Source: Codonopsis lanceolata
Lineage: Eukaryota; Streptophyta; Magnoliopsida; Asterales; Campanulaceae
Direction: 5' to 3'
NCBI GenBank assembly: GCA_013146195.2
Contig: CM028377.1
Coordinates: 36,027,632-36,091,631, forward strand
Length of the DNA stretch: 64,000 nt
Shown: in pieces, positions 1 to 11,074 of the stretch
Layout: each line of letters begins with the position of its first letter
How positions within the stretch are numbered: position 1 is the first letter of the stretch
Made by a program: the position numbers and the translations under genes
Notes under the pieces: model-generated
Database searches by the model: none
What the model was told of the DNA's origin: nothing
Seen by the model: only the letters and a program-made list of their open reading frames with translations

Positions 1-1612
1 TAAATTTTGGATTCAGATCAAGTTCAGATTTTATTCGAGCATGATTAAAATATTGAATAAAAATAATATCAACGTATTTTTACTCAATTAAAGGCTGAAT
101 AAACATGAAAAATCTTGTTCTCAAGTTACAAAAACATGAATGCTAGTGATCATAAGATATTATAATGAGCATAAGAATTTATATTTAGTAGAAAATCAAA
201 TAGTAGTGATTAATGACTAAAGCTCAACATAAATAAAATTTATTTGTATAGTGATACTATATTTTTTATATCAAATCAGAACAAGTTGTTAACGAATCGG
301 GACACTTTAATCCAAATCCAATTTGTTAAGCTATCAGATTATCGGATTAACCGGTAATTGACTTGAAAATTTTAATCCATATTCTAAAAATAACATCGGA
401 GTCGGGTCCAATCTATTAACAGACTTACTTGTGGCGGGGTGAAACTCAGTTGTATCTATGGTGAGTAGAAATTGTTGGTGTTAGCGTTTTCTACAAATGG
501 TAAGAGCATGTACAATGGGGGAGCAAATATTGCTCCCCCAAGCTACCCAAACCATTAAAACTAAATAAAAAATATTTTTAAGCTAATCTAATCTACTCAA
601 CAAAAAAACTCATTCCAACGGTGCCACAAACCTTAATAACTTTACATTGTTGGTGTTAGTGTTTTCTAGAAATGGTAAGAGCATGTACAATGAGGGATCA
701 AATGTTGCTCTCCCAAGCTACCCCAAACCATTAATACCAAATAAAAAATATCTTTAAGCTAATATAAGTTATTCAACAAAAAAACTCCTTTCAGCGGTGA
801 CACAAACCTCAATAACTTTACATACCTCACTAACTTTATGTCAATTATATTATATCTTTATATATTATAAATTAATAAATAATTTTTTATGCAATATAAA
901 TTTTATATTGCATAAATTACTAAATTAAATTCAATTAATTTATAATAATAATATTTTTCAAAAATTAATATTCATTATTAAATATTAATACTAAATAAAT
1001 CGTGTTGATTCAATGTTATTATGGTTAATTTTATCTTACATATATTAATTAGTGATTGTTAATTACAAAATTTATCTATTAAATTAATAATTAACTACTA
1101 AATAAAATATTACAACTAAATATAGTTAACAAAAAATTCTTGAAATAACTAAATATAGTTAAAGGGAAAATATCAAATTTTGGATGGAGAGAAAGAAAAT
1201 GAAGGAAAATTCAAAAAAATTAGAAAATCGAGTTGTTATCCAAATCCAACAAACCTAGTCTCTACTTATAAATAAAAATATGTAGTTATTTTTTTAAAAA
1301 AATGATTTTTTAGGTGAAAAATAGGTCAAAAACGGGATAAAAAGAAAACATTCATAGGACCACTCAAATGGTGTCACATGCAAAGGCAATGGATTGGATA
1401 TCACATATCAGCCACTTGCATTTTCTGATTCAATTGGTGAAAGTTAAACAACACCGTTTTAGCCTTTTTTGTGTGCAATACTACGTCGTTTTGGTCTGTT
1501 TTGAAATCAATGCTCCTATTGGATTACGGAGCATTGAAATCTACTAAACCCTTTGATTTCTTTTCTTGGATACCTCCTCAAGATTTGCACATCGTTTTGC
1601 AAAATCCATACA
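1..1612. other. AT-rich non-coding DNA left of the copia element
   Basis: No coding region is supported here. The stretch is very AT-rich and holds a tandem duplication at 471-825 (listed separately). The last bases before the copia insertion give its left target duplication ATGAT at 1613-1617. I see no RNA gene or promoter that I could defend. Confidence 0.6.
471..825. repeat. Tandem duplication, unit about 175 bp, with palindrome
   Basis: Two head-to-tail copies (471-645 and 646 to about 825) start with the same ATTGTTGGTGTTAG run and share the GAGCATGTACAATG motif and the AACTTTACAT end. The first copy holds a perfect palindrome at 517-539: arms GGGGGAGCAA and TTGCTCCCCC around a 3-base loop. 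In the second copy both arms carry changes. This is probably a duplicated small non-autonomous element, but no clear terminal inverted repeats or target duplication were found. Confidence 0.7.
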
Positions 1613-1617
1613 ATGAT

Positions 1618-2232
1618 TATTGACAATAGTATTGCTCCACATCAAGCACATGCCATTCACTCTCATTGTATAAGGAAGGATATATAGAGATTCTACACAA
1701 CAACCAAGATCCCATTCGTTGATGTATGGAGATGAATTCCAGCTTATTTCAGCTCCTGTATTATTCCAGATTCTGTTTTCTGGTAGTATGCTGTTAAAGT
1801 TTGTTATTTAACTGGGGGTACAAATGTAATTACAATATATTTGGTTAGGATAGTTAGATGAGGACTTTCTTGTCATTCACTCTCATTGTATAAGGAAGGA
1901 TATACAGAGATTCTACACAGCAACCAAGATCCCATTCGTTGATGTCTGGAGATAAATTCCAGCTTATTTCAACTCATGTATTATTCCAGATTCTATTTTC
2001 TGGTTAGTATGCTATTAAAGTTTGTTATTTAACTGGGGGTACAAATGTAATTACAATATATTTGGTTACGATAGTTAGATGAGGACTTTCTTGTAAGATT
2101 ACAAAGTCTTTTAGGGAGATACTGATACTGACAGAGGGTTAAAAACCAGTTGTGGACATATATTTTTGGAGTAAGTCGAGATAATACATTCAATGGAGAA
2201 ATCCCCCTTTCCAAACTCTCTCACAGTTAACA
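1618..2232 (+). repeat. 5' LTR of the copia element, with internal duplication
   Basis: At 615 bp this LTR is about 220 bp longer than its 394-bp partner at 6972-7365. The extra length is a tandem duplication inside the LTR: 1654-1873 and 1874-2094 both run from CATTCACTCTCATTG to GGACTTTCTTGT. The partner has a single copy. The second unit has a 1-base insertion and several substitutions against the first, so the copies are not brand new. Confidence 0.92.
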
Positions 2233-2244
2233 TGGTATCAGAGC
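2233..2244 (+). other. Primer binding site of the copia element
   Basis: TGGTATCAGAGC follows the CA end of the 5' LTR directly. This 12-base motif is the usual plant copia site matching the 3' end of initiator tRNA-Met. Confidence 0.93.
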
Positions 2245-2397
2245 CTTCGATCTAGGTTCGTTTAATTCCAATTCAATCATTTCACCGATTGAATTTACCT
2301 TGAATCATTCCCGTTCGATTTCGATTTGAGATCCTCTGGAATAATATCAAATTTCGATTGGATCAAATCATGTTTTCGTTGTGATTCTGGAGGAGCC

Positions 2398-5300
2398 ATG
2401 GAGAGCAATAATGGCGAACAATCCACTAGTGGTGATAATCAACAACCAACACAGAACAATGCTGAAGCAAGAACTTCCAATTCCACCTCAATGGAAATTC
2501 CGATCGACTCCAACATGCATCCGTTATTTCTACACAACAACGACCATCCAGGATTGGTGCTGATCTCCACCAAGCTTACTGGAAGCGATAACTACACTGC
2601 GTGGTCCAGGTCAATGCTAATCTCTTTATCTGCTAAGAATAAGTCCTCCCTCATCAATGGTAATTTCCCAGTTCCTGATACAAATTATGTGCTCTTTCCC
2701 TTATGGGCTAGGGCAAATGACATGGTGATTTCATGGTTGTTTAATGTAGTTTCAGAAGAAATAAGTAATAGCTTGCGTTTCATTTCATCTGCATATGTGG
2801 TTTGGACTGAATTAAAGGAAAGATATACCACCATAGACGGCCATAGGATCTTCCAACTAGAGAAAGACTTACACAAACTAGAGCAGGGAGATGGCTTTAT
2901 AGAGTCCTATTACCATAAGATGAAGGGACTGTGGGATTAAAGTACAGCATTGGACACAATCACTGCTTGTTCTTGTCATGCTTGCAATTGTGGAGCAGTT
3001 GCAGCACAACACACTAGGGAGCAAAGAAAGAAGTTAATGCAATTTCTAATGGGTCTACATGATAGCTATGCAAATATAAGGGATCAAATTTTAAGAATGA
3101 AACCATTACCTAGCTTTGGTGAAGCCTATTACATGGTGAGGCAGGAGGAATCCCTGAGAATATGCCATATTTCTGAACGCCATATTTCTGAACTGAATGT
3201 CATAGCAGCAAATACTTATAAGGATCACACAAAAGGGGATAACAAAACAACTGGGAATTATAGAAATAACAACAATAAAGCTGAGTATGTAAGGGATCCA
3301 TTTAAGAAGGGCATTTATTGCAATCACTGTAATAAGGAAGTGCATAATAAGGCCGAGTGCTACAAGCTCCGTGGGTTTCCAGTAGGGCATCCTGGACATT
3401 CTAATGATACAACCAAACAATACAAGGGAAATCACAGTAGTGGGATGCATAAATTCTCAAATGGTGGTAATGGGGGCTATGGACCTAAGGTGATGCAGGT
3501 TCAGAGTGCACAAGAAGAAGAGAAACATGCACAAACAGAAATGGAATATCTCAAGGCTCAGCTTAATGAAGTCATGACCATGCTGAAGGGGAGAGATCAC
3601 CCAGAAGATCACCTTGCAGCTTTTGCATCTACCTCCTCCAATACACACTTTTTAGGTATAAACTCTTCCACTTGTTGCTATGATAAGTTTGTTGCATCTG
3701 TTCACAATATTGATGCCACTGCCTGGGTAGTAGATTCAGGGGCCACAGACCACATTTGTATTTCTGTTCAATTCATGCACTCTGTTGTTGAGTTATCTAA
3801 GCACATCATGTTATCTCTTCCTAATGGCAATCATGCCATTGTCACTCACAGAGGTTCTGTTCATTTGACACTCCATGATGTTCTTCTAGTTCCCACTTTT
3901 AAATTCAATTTCCTCTCAGTCTCCAAATTGTTCTCTCAAAATCAATACACTGTTGCATTTACTAAGAACAAATGCACTTTCCAGGACCAATGGTAGAAGA
4001 TCATTGCCACTGGTGATCTTCAAGGAGGATTGTTTCTGTTACATGGACAATGCTCTGATCACAGTGCTTCTGGCTTTAATCTTGCTGGAAATGTTGCTGA
4101 AGTTCCTAGCAAACAATCATCTGAACTTTGGCACAGAAGATTAGGGCATACATCTCTATATACTTTGAAGAAAATACCTCAGTTGTCTTATGTTTTTCTT
4201 TCCAAGGCAATGAACTTTGATTGTATTTCTTTTTGTTCTGAATGTCCAATTGCTAAACATCATAAACTCTCATTTTCTGTTAGTGATTCTCATAGTAATG
4301 CTTTTTTTGATCTCATTCATTGTGACCTTTGGGGTCCATATAGGGTTTCAACTATGAATGGTTGTAGATACTTTCTCACCATTGTTGATGATTACTCAAG
4401 GTGTGTATCGACTTTTTTGCTTCCCACTAAGTATCATGTCTTTAAGCTGTTACAAAACTTCGTTGCTTATGTGCATACCCAATTTCAGACCAACATTAAA
4501 GCCTTTAGAACTGATCATGGATACTGAGTTCTTTAATAAAGAAGTAGTCCCTTTCCTTCTAAGCCTTGGTATTACACATCAATCATCCTGTCCAATCACA
4601 CTTCAACAAAATGGTATTGTGGAAAGAAAACATAGAAACCTTCTTGAAATGACCAGAGCCTTAAGATTTCAATCAGGCCTTCCTAAACATTTATGGGGTC
4701 ATTGTTTATTGACTGCCACCTACTTGTTAAATAGACTCCCTACCAGTGCCACCTCTTTCCAAATTCCATTTGAACTCTTATTCCACACTAAAGTTAATTA
4801 CTCTCATCTGAAGTCATTTGGCTGCCTATGCTATGCCTCAGTTCATAACCCAGACAAACTGGAACCTAGGGCCATCAAATCCATATTCCTTGGTTACCCT
4901 CCTGGCCACAAAGGGTATCTTCTTTACAACTTAAGTACCAAATCCACATTCATTAGCAGACATGTCATCTTCCATGAACATATTTTTCCTTTTACATCTC
5001 AGCCTTCTCCTGCCTCTCCACCATCTGTTACTTCACATGTACCTTGGCCCAATGATGATCCTAGCTCTTCTTTCTCCTTTCCATCTCCTACACCCTTTAT
5101 TTCCCCATCACCTACACCTCCTAATTTCTCATTTGATGCACCATCTCCTTCACCTTCTCCTCTTCCTCCATCTCCTGCACCCTTTATTTCCCCATCACCT
5201 ACACCTCCTACTTTCTCATCTAATGCACCATCTCCTTCACATTTTCCTTTACCTTTTCCTCTTTCTCCTCCTTCACCTCCTTCTCCTCCTCCTCTTAGGC

Positions 5301-6960
5301 AGTCTACTAGACCTAGATTTCCATCTGTTTTGCTTAAGGACTTTGATGTTCCTTCCCTTCATAAAATTCATTCCAATCCTCACACTTCATTCATTAATGC
5401 TTTAGCTAGTCATGTAGAACCTGCTTCCTATACACAGGCAGTGAAACACCAACATTGGGTTGATGCAATGAATGCATAATTAGTAGCATTGAGGCTAATA
5501 ATACTTGGCAGGTTGTGCCCCTACCTTCTGGCAAAAAGCCTGTTGGTTGTAAGTGGGTTTACAAGGTTAAGTTTCTTGCAGATGGCAGTATAGAGAGATA
5601 TAAGGCCAGACTAGTTGCAAAGGGGTATACTCAATCTGAGGGTATTGACTACCAAGAGACCTTTTCCCCTGTAGCTAAGATGGTATCTGTACGAACTTTC
5701 CTTGCCCTTGCTGCTGCCAAAAACTGGGAGGTTCATCAATTGGATGTCAATAATGCCTTCCTCCATGGGGATTTGGAGGAAGAGGTGTATATGTCCATGC
5801 CACCAGGTTATTCTGTTAGTCAGTCTTCTGGTTTGGTGTGTAAACTTCAGAAGTCTTTATATGGACTTAAGCAATCCTCCAGGCAATGGTTTGCAAAGCT
5901 CACTGAAGCTCTTCTTCAGATAGGTTTTGTTCAGTCTCATGCTGACTACTCAATGTTCACTCTGACCAAGGGTTCTTCTTTCACATACCATGTTAGTTTA
6001 TGTGGATGACATTATTGTCACAGGGAATGATCTCGCTGCTATTGAATCCCTTAAACATTTTCTGAATGCCAAGTTTAGTACCAAGAATCTGGGTCCAATC
6101 AAGTATTATTTGGACATTGAGATCTCCAGATCATCTCAGGGATTTCATTTGTGTCAAAGAAAATATGCATTCGACTTGATTGCTGCTGCAGGTTTACAGG
6201 ATGCCAAGTGTCTTTATATCCCTTTAGACCCCAATGAAAAACTATTGTCTTCTGCAGGCACCCCTTTGTCTGATCCTAGCTTTTATAGACAGTTGGTTGG
6301 TAAGCTTCTTTATCTCACCATTACCAGACCTGATGTAGCCTTTGCAGCCCATGTTCTGAGCCAGTTTGTCCACAAACCTACCACAATCCACCTCAGGTCT
6401 TTATTCAGAGTTTTGAGATATCTCAAGACTTCTCCTGGACTTGGCTTATTTCTCTCTTCTACAAATGATCTTAGGCTCAGAGCTTATTGTGACAGTGACT
6501 GGGGGGGGGGGGCAATCCGAATGATAGGAAGTGTCACTGGGTATTGCCTCATGTTAGGTACTTCTTTACTATCCTGGATGTCCAAGAAGCAGTCTGTTAC
6601 TGCTAGGTCTTCAGCTGAAGCAGAATACATGGCTTTAGCTACAGTTAGTAGTGAGGTTTTTTTTGGCTCCATGCTCTTCTCAAAGATCTGCAAGTCCATA
6701 TTCCTCTTCCAGTTCCAGTTTATTGCGACAGTTCTGCTGCCATTGCTATTGCTTCCAATCCTGTGTATCATTCTAGAACAAAGCACATTGAATTGGACTG
6801 CTACTTTGTTCGGGAAAAGGTCCAGCAGGGTCTTCTCAAGCCTTTGTATATTCCTTCTAAATTGCAAGTGGCAGACATCTTTACCAAGTCTTTGGGTAAA
6901 GTTTCTCATTGTTTCTTTTTATCCAAGTTGAAAGTGTTTGTTTTGCCCCCACTTTCAGCT
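2398..6960 (+). pseudogene. Copia gag-pol polyprotein, broken
   Basis: The likely start is the ATG at 2398 after the LTR leader. Visible domains: copia-type gag N-terminus (2500-2900); a CCHC zinc knuckle of C-X2-C-X4-H-X4-C spacing (3319-3360); an aspartic protease with DSGATDH (about 3731-3751); the pre-integrase motif ELWHRRLGH (4121-4147); the integrase core with DLWGPY, VDDYSR and FRTDHG; reverse transcriptase with YVDDIIVTG (about 5999-6025); and RNase H with CDSDW and SSAEAEYMAL. Lesions: in-frame stops at 2938 (TAA), 3994 (TAG) and 5477 (TAA), and frameshifts near 4519, 5491, 5989 and in the T-run near 6657. The poly-G run near 6501 also shifts the local frame. The last open frame runs into the 3' LTR, so the original stop is uncertain. 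Most lesions are single-base, so the order of domains remains easy to read. Confidence 0.93.
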
Positions 6961-6961
6961 T

Positions 6962-6971
6962 GTGGGAGGGG
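6962..6971 (+). other. Polypurine tract of the copia element
   Basis: GTGGGAGGGG lies immediately before the 3' LTR, the position where plus-strand DNA synthesis is primed in LTR retrotransposons. Confidence 0.85.
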
Positions 6972-7365
6972 TATTGACAATAGTATTGCTCCACATCAAG
7001 CACATGCCATTCACTCTCATTGTATAAGGAAGGATATACAGAGATTCTACACAGCAACCAAGATCCCATTCGTTGATGTCTGGAGATGAATTCCAACTTA
7101 TTTCAGCTCCTGTATTATTCTAGATTCTGTTTTCTGTTAGTATGCTGTTAAAGTTTGTTATTTAACTGGGGGTACAAATGTAATTACAATACATTTGGTT
7201 AGGATAGTTAGATGAGGACTTTCTTGTAAGATTACAAAGTCTGTTAGGGAGATACTGATACTGACAGAGGGTTAAAAACCAGTTGTGGACGTATATTTTT
7301 GGAGTAAGTCGAGATAATACATTCAATGGAGAAATCCCCCTTTCCAAACTCTCTCACAGTTAACA
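6972..7365 (+). repeat. 3' LTR of the copia element
   Basis: This 394-bp LTR starts TATTGACAATAG and ends CACAGTTAACA, matching both ends of the 5' LTR. It lacks the 220-bp internal duplication and is probably the ancestral form. It is followed by the target duplication ATGAT. Confidence 0.93.
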
Positions 7366-7370
7366 ATGAT

Positions 7371-7890
7371 CCTGCTGGCTCCTCCATTGTAGTTGGTTTA
7401 AGAGGACATCATTAACATTTAGGCCAAAATTTTATTATTTTTAAATGTTAGGTTTATCACTAGTGTTATAACTTACCTTAAAAGACGAAGTTGAAAAGTC
7501 AACTATATCTTTCTCAAAACATTACTCCATATTATTTTTTTCACACTAGAATTCTTGTTGTATAGCCAACTTAACTCCTACATCCTAACTTTTGTTACGA
7601 TAGATAGACCCTCCAATCCATTTAGACCAAAACTTCAATAAATTGGACCCCAAATTGCTAAAACTGTCATTAGGGACCCGAATATGCACTAATGTGTCAA
7701 CATCATACTCTACAATACAAATATACAATTAACCCTTAAAATACTCTAATAACCTAAAACATACTCCCTTCATTCTAGGCAAAAGTTTATCGTACTATTT
7801 TTAATATTTTATGATGTTTTCCTTAAAAACCAACTTTCAAAAATTATACATACAATTTACTTAATCTTTGATCTTTACCCCCATTTATGT
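7371..7890. other. AT-rich DNA without a gene
   Basis: No coding signal is visible. Near 7766 there is a run ACTCCCTTCATTCTAGGC that resembles one end of a Stowaway-like MITE, but no matching second end was found. Confidence 0.5.
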
Positions 7891-7905
7891 TATAAGCATA
7901 CTAGA

Positions 7906-8404
7906 TTTCGTGCCCGTGCATGTGACACGGTGACAGTATGGATGTGATCAATGTATGAAGCGAGCATGATACAGACATGATGCGAAGAAATTAATATATG
8001 TTAGAGATTTTGCAAGGGTCAGATCAATTTACACTACAAAAATTAAAGAAATTGTGTAACTTATTTAAAAAGAGTATAATTAAACATCCAAAAGCACTCT
8101 CTCTCTATCACACACACCAACCCTACACCTATTAATTAAAATAAAGTAAAATATGAAAATCTCAACAAACAAAAATCATAAAATAAATTGAATAAAATAT
8201 AGTGAACTAACAAAATACTATTTCAAAACCGAAATTATAAAGATTTTAGACCAATAAGAGAAACTTAGCAAAAAAATTTAAAAAATGAAGAAATTAAAAT
8301 ACAAAATTACAAAACTTATGAACAAACTTTAAAAAAAAAAAAAACTTAAATCTAAACTGGACAAAAATTAAATTGAGATTTAGTTGATATAACTGCACGT
8401 TCGC
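7906..8404 (-). mobile_element. Helitron-like element, copy 1
   Basis: Read on the minus strand, the 3' end has a short stem (CCGTG and CACGG around 7 bases), then GCACGAAAT and CTAG, followed by T. That matches the Helitron 3' signature: hairpin, CTRR end, insertion between A and T. The body closely resembles copy 2 at 8820-9342, including the shared runs CACTACAAAAATTAAA and CCTACACCTATTAATTAAA. No transposase is encoded, so this is non-autonomous. The right end is set only by where the two copies diverge. Confidence 0.6.
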
Positions 8405-8800
8405 GGAGAAAGAAACTGGATAATTATGATCGCAATATCACAGTAAAACAATAACTATAAACAATAACTATAATCGCACGCTCAAGTTTGGTTGGTGGTG
8501 GAAATTGATAGATCTGAGATTGAGGTTGGTGTTCAGATCTGGGTTAACAGCGGCTTTGGTGGGAGGAAGGTATATGGAGTCGAATGGTTGGTTGTGGTGG
8601 GAGGAAGTTTTGGGTTTGCGAAGATGGTGGTTGTAGGTTTTAAGAGCGATAATCTGATATCATGTAGAAACTAATAAAATTTAGGAATAATGATATAGTC
8701 TTTCTATTGATATGATGAACATATTTATAGGGTTACAATACCTGCTTTGCTACACAAGTTTAATCTAGATAGTCTAAATACAAGAGGATTAGGAAACCTT
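8405..8800. other. Sequence between Helitron copies, possible copia LTR remnant
   Basis: The motif TCTGATATCATG near 8655, read on the minus strand, resembles a degraded copia primer binding site (TGGTATCAGA). It is followed by AT-rich LTR-like sequence containing TATTTATAGGGTTACAATA. The G-rich part at 8492-8660 has an open frame but no recognised domain. This may be the junction of a very old minus-strand copia LTR and gag start. No matching second LTR was seen. Confidence 0.3.
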
Positions 8801-8819
8801 TTATGTTATAAGCATACTA

Positions 8820-9342
8820 GATTTCGTGCCCGTGCATATGGTACAATGACACTATAGACGTGATCAATGTATGAAGCGAGTATGAAGCGAGCATGATGTG
8901 GGCATGACGCAAAGAAATTAATATATGTTTGAGAATTTGTAGGGGTCGGATCAATTTACACTACAAAAATTAAAAAAATTGTATAACTCATTTAAAAAGA
9001 GTATAATTAAGCATCCAACAGTACTTTCTCTCTCACACACACACACCAACCCTACACCTATTAATTAAAATAAAGTTAAATATGAAAATCTCAACAAATA
9101 AAAACCATAAAATAAATTAAACGAGACAGAGTTAACTAACAAAATACTATTTCGAAACCGAAATTACAAAGATTTCAGACCAATAAGGAAAACTTAGCAA
9201 AAAAACTAAAAAAGAAAGAAATTAAAATACAAATATTTAAAATTAAAAAAAACTTACCAACAAATTTTTTTTTAAAAAAAATTAAATCTAAACTGAACAA
9301 AAATTAAATTGAGATTCAATTGATATAACCACACGTTTGAAA
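8820..9342 (-). mobile_element. Helitron-like element, copy 2
   Basis: This is a second copy of the 7906-8404 element in the same orientation, starting CTAGATTTCGTGCCCGTGCA. The terminal stem is partly eroded (GTGCATATGGTACAATG). The 15 bases before CTAG (TATGTTATAAGCATA) are identical in both copies, so the repeat extends past the presumed end. Confidence 0.58.
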
Positions 9343-10560
9343 ATCTCTCCCTCGTTTTGTTTGTAATTTTGACAAACTCTAATAGTATTAATATATCTCT
9401 TAATTATTCGTCGTCATCCGTCCGAAACACCACAAACTCGGCTATAACCACCACCAATGTCAAGAAAACACTAGACATCAAAAGAGCTCATAATACACCA
9501 CAAAACTACACTACCCTTAACAAGATGCTCAATACTCCCCTAAAACAGTCACATGAAACCTACAAAGACTTACAAACTCCATGGCAATCGAAAGGGTGGA
9601 TTTAAGGAAATAGCCAATAAAAATCTAGACCTAGGTGTAACAAATCAAAGGAGATCTGGGATGGATGATGGATCTGGCATCAGGTCAAAAAGTAGAGAAA
9701 AGGCCGGAGGTAAAACTAAGGGGAAAATTCGACCGGTTCACTTTGATAAGTTTTCAATAGCCACAGTACCTTATGTATTTTTCTTAACCGAAAAAATCAC
9801 TTTTAGGAGCAAAAAGACTACAATACCATTAATGAACATGATGCAACTTGCTACGATTACTCACTCAAATGAATCACGCTACATCAATTTTTACCTCGCA
9901 ACGTATCAATTTAATTACCTAATCCGATTTTGCATCATGTTGCATCAATTTTTGCAATGCAATACATTAATTTTAGTTACCTAATTCAATTTTGCATCGC
10001 GCTACAAAATCATAATGAACCAAACTTTTATGTCCTCCGTTTTCTTCTTCTTCCTCTTTCACTTTCATCCATACTAAAAAATCTTTCAACCCAACATATA
10101 TTCATTACAGTTTCATCCTTAATGAATCAGAAAAATCATAATTTTCGAACTCCAAAGTGTTGACCGAATCTATAAAAGAAAGACGATCCAAACATTTTTG
10201 AAACAATATTTCGAAAATGAGCTTTATCGATTGAAAAATAGAACAGAGAACTGCAGTGAAAAAATATTTGGGAAAAGGTAACGTCCAGCAATTTCTACGA
10301 CTCCAAAAAACTAACCCTAAACTATCCTAGCCCTAGGGATTCAGTTTTTCCCTAATCGAGTGGGGGCAAGAGCCGGAAGCAGAACTAAAGTTTTTTGAGA
10401 GAAATATTAGAGAGGTCACTTCTTAAGCCTACCTCCACTTAACGAATAATCCACAAGATTGAATTCGTTTATAAAGTGTTGAAAGCACTTATTCCTCTCG
10501 TCAAAGTTCACAATCAGATATAGAGAGGTTTTGTGGGTCAAATTTCCCATTTGCTTGTTT
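9343..10560. other. Non-coding stretch
   Basis: No recognised domain, intron-exon pattern or RNA gene is visible. Short open frames at 9357-9984 have low-complexity, Asn/Thr/Lys-rich translations typical of AT-rich DNA. A repeated motif ATTTTGCATC appears around 9927-9992. Confidence 0.5.
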
Positions 10561-10612
10561 GATCCTGTCCAGCAAATTCTGAAATCAAAACTACTAGTTC
10601 TTCATATTTATA

Positions 10613-10740
10613 CTCCTTCCGTTCCGGACAAAAAATCTCCATTTAAAAGTCAAACTTTTTCAGAAAATAATATCAAAAAATAGACTCTTTGAGTGAAACA
10701 TCCAAAATAGAATAGTAAACTATTTACCCAAAACGGAGAG
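10613..10740. mobile_element. Stowaway-like MITE downstream of the VAMP71 gene
   Basis: The left end CTCCTTCCGTTCCGG and the right end, read backwards as CTCTCCGTTTTGG, form imperfect terminal inverted repeats of the CTCCCTCCGT type known from Tc1/mariner MITEs. TA flanks both sides. Length is about 128 bp. It lies about 330 bp past the VAMP71 stop codon, possibly in its 3' untranslated region. Confidence 0.65.
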
Positions 10741-11074
10741 TACATGAGTTTTGCAGCAATAAAAAAGGATTCCCATAAAACCGCATCAGAATAACAATTA
10801 TCACCTGCAATTCTTAAACCGTGGAAACCCTTACCCAAGACCGAGGAATGTTTTTTCACATACTCTATAGATTATTTTTCATAAGACAACCAACCTGAAT
10901 AAATTAAACCTTTGATAATATATGCTACACAAAAGCAAGAGTTTCTTGAGGCGAGAATCTGAGCCACTTCACCCAAAGAAACTGAGATAAAGGATCCCCA
11001 ACAACCAGAAAGCAGAGACGAGCAGGGGAAGATCAATGAAGCAATCGTCAAGTCTCTTACTTGAATCTGATTTC

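Larger units (their letters stand above)
1613..7370 (+). mobile_element. Ty1/copia LTR retrotransposon, complete but inactivated
   Basis: The element is bounded by the 5-bp target duplication ATGAT (1613-1617 and 7366-7370). It has a 5' LTR at 1618-2232, a primer binding site TGGTATCAGAGC at 2233-2244 (plant initiator tRNA-Met type), a gag-pol region, a purine tract GTGGGAGGGG at 6962-6971 and a 3' LTR at 6972-7365. Domain order is gag, protease, integrase, reverse transcriptase, RNase H, which is the copia order. Both LTRs begin TATTGACA and end GTTAACA, so the usual 5' TG is TA in both. The coding region has several stops and frameshifts and the element cannot be autonomous. Lineage within copia is not assigned. 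Confidence 0.95.

Noticed and set aside
4962..5405. Leu/His-rich open frame
   Set aside because: It is a shadow frame of the Pro/Ser-rich linker between integrase and reverse transcriptase in the copia element.
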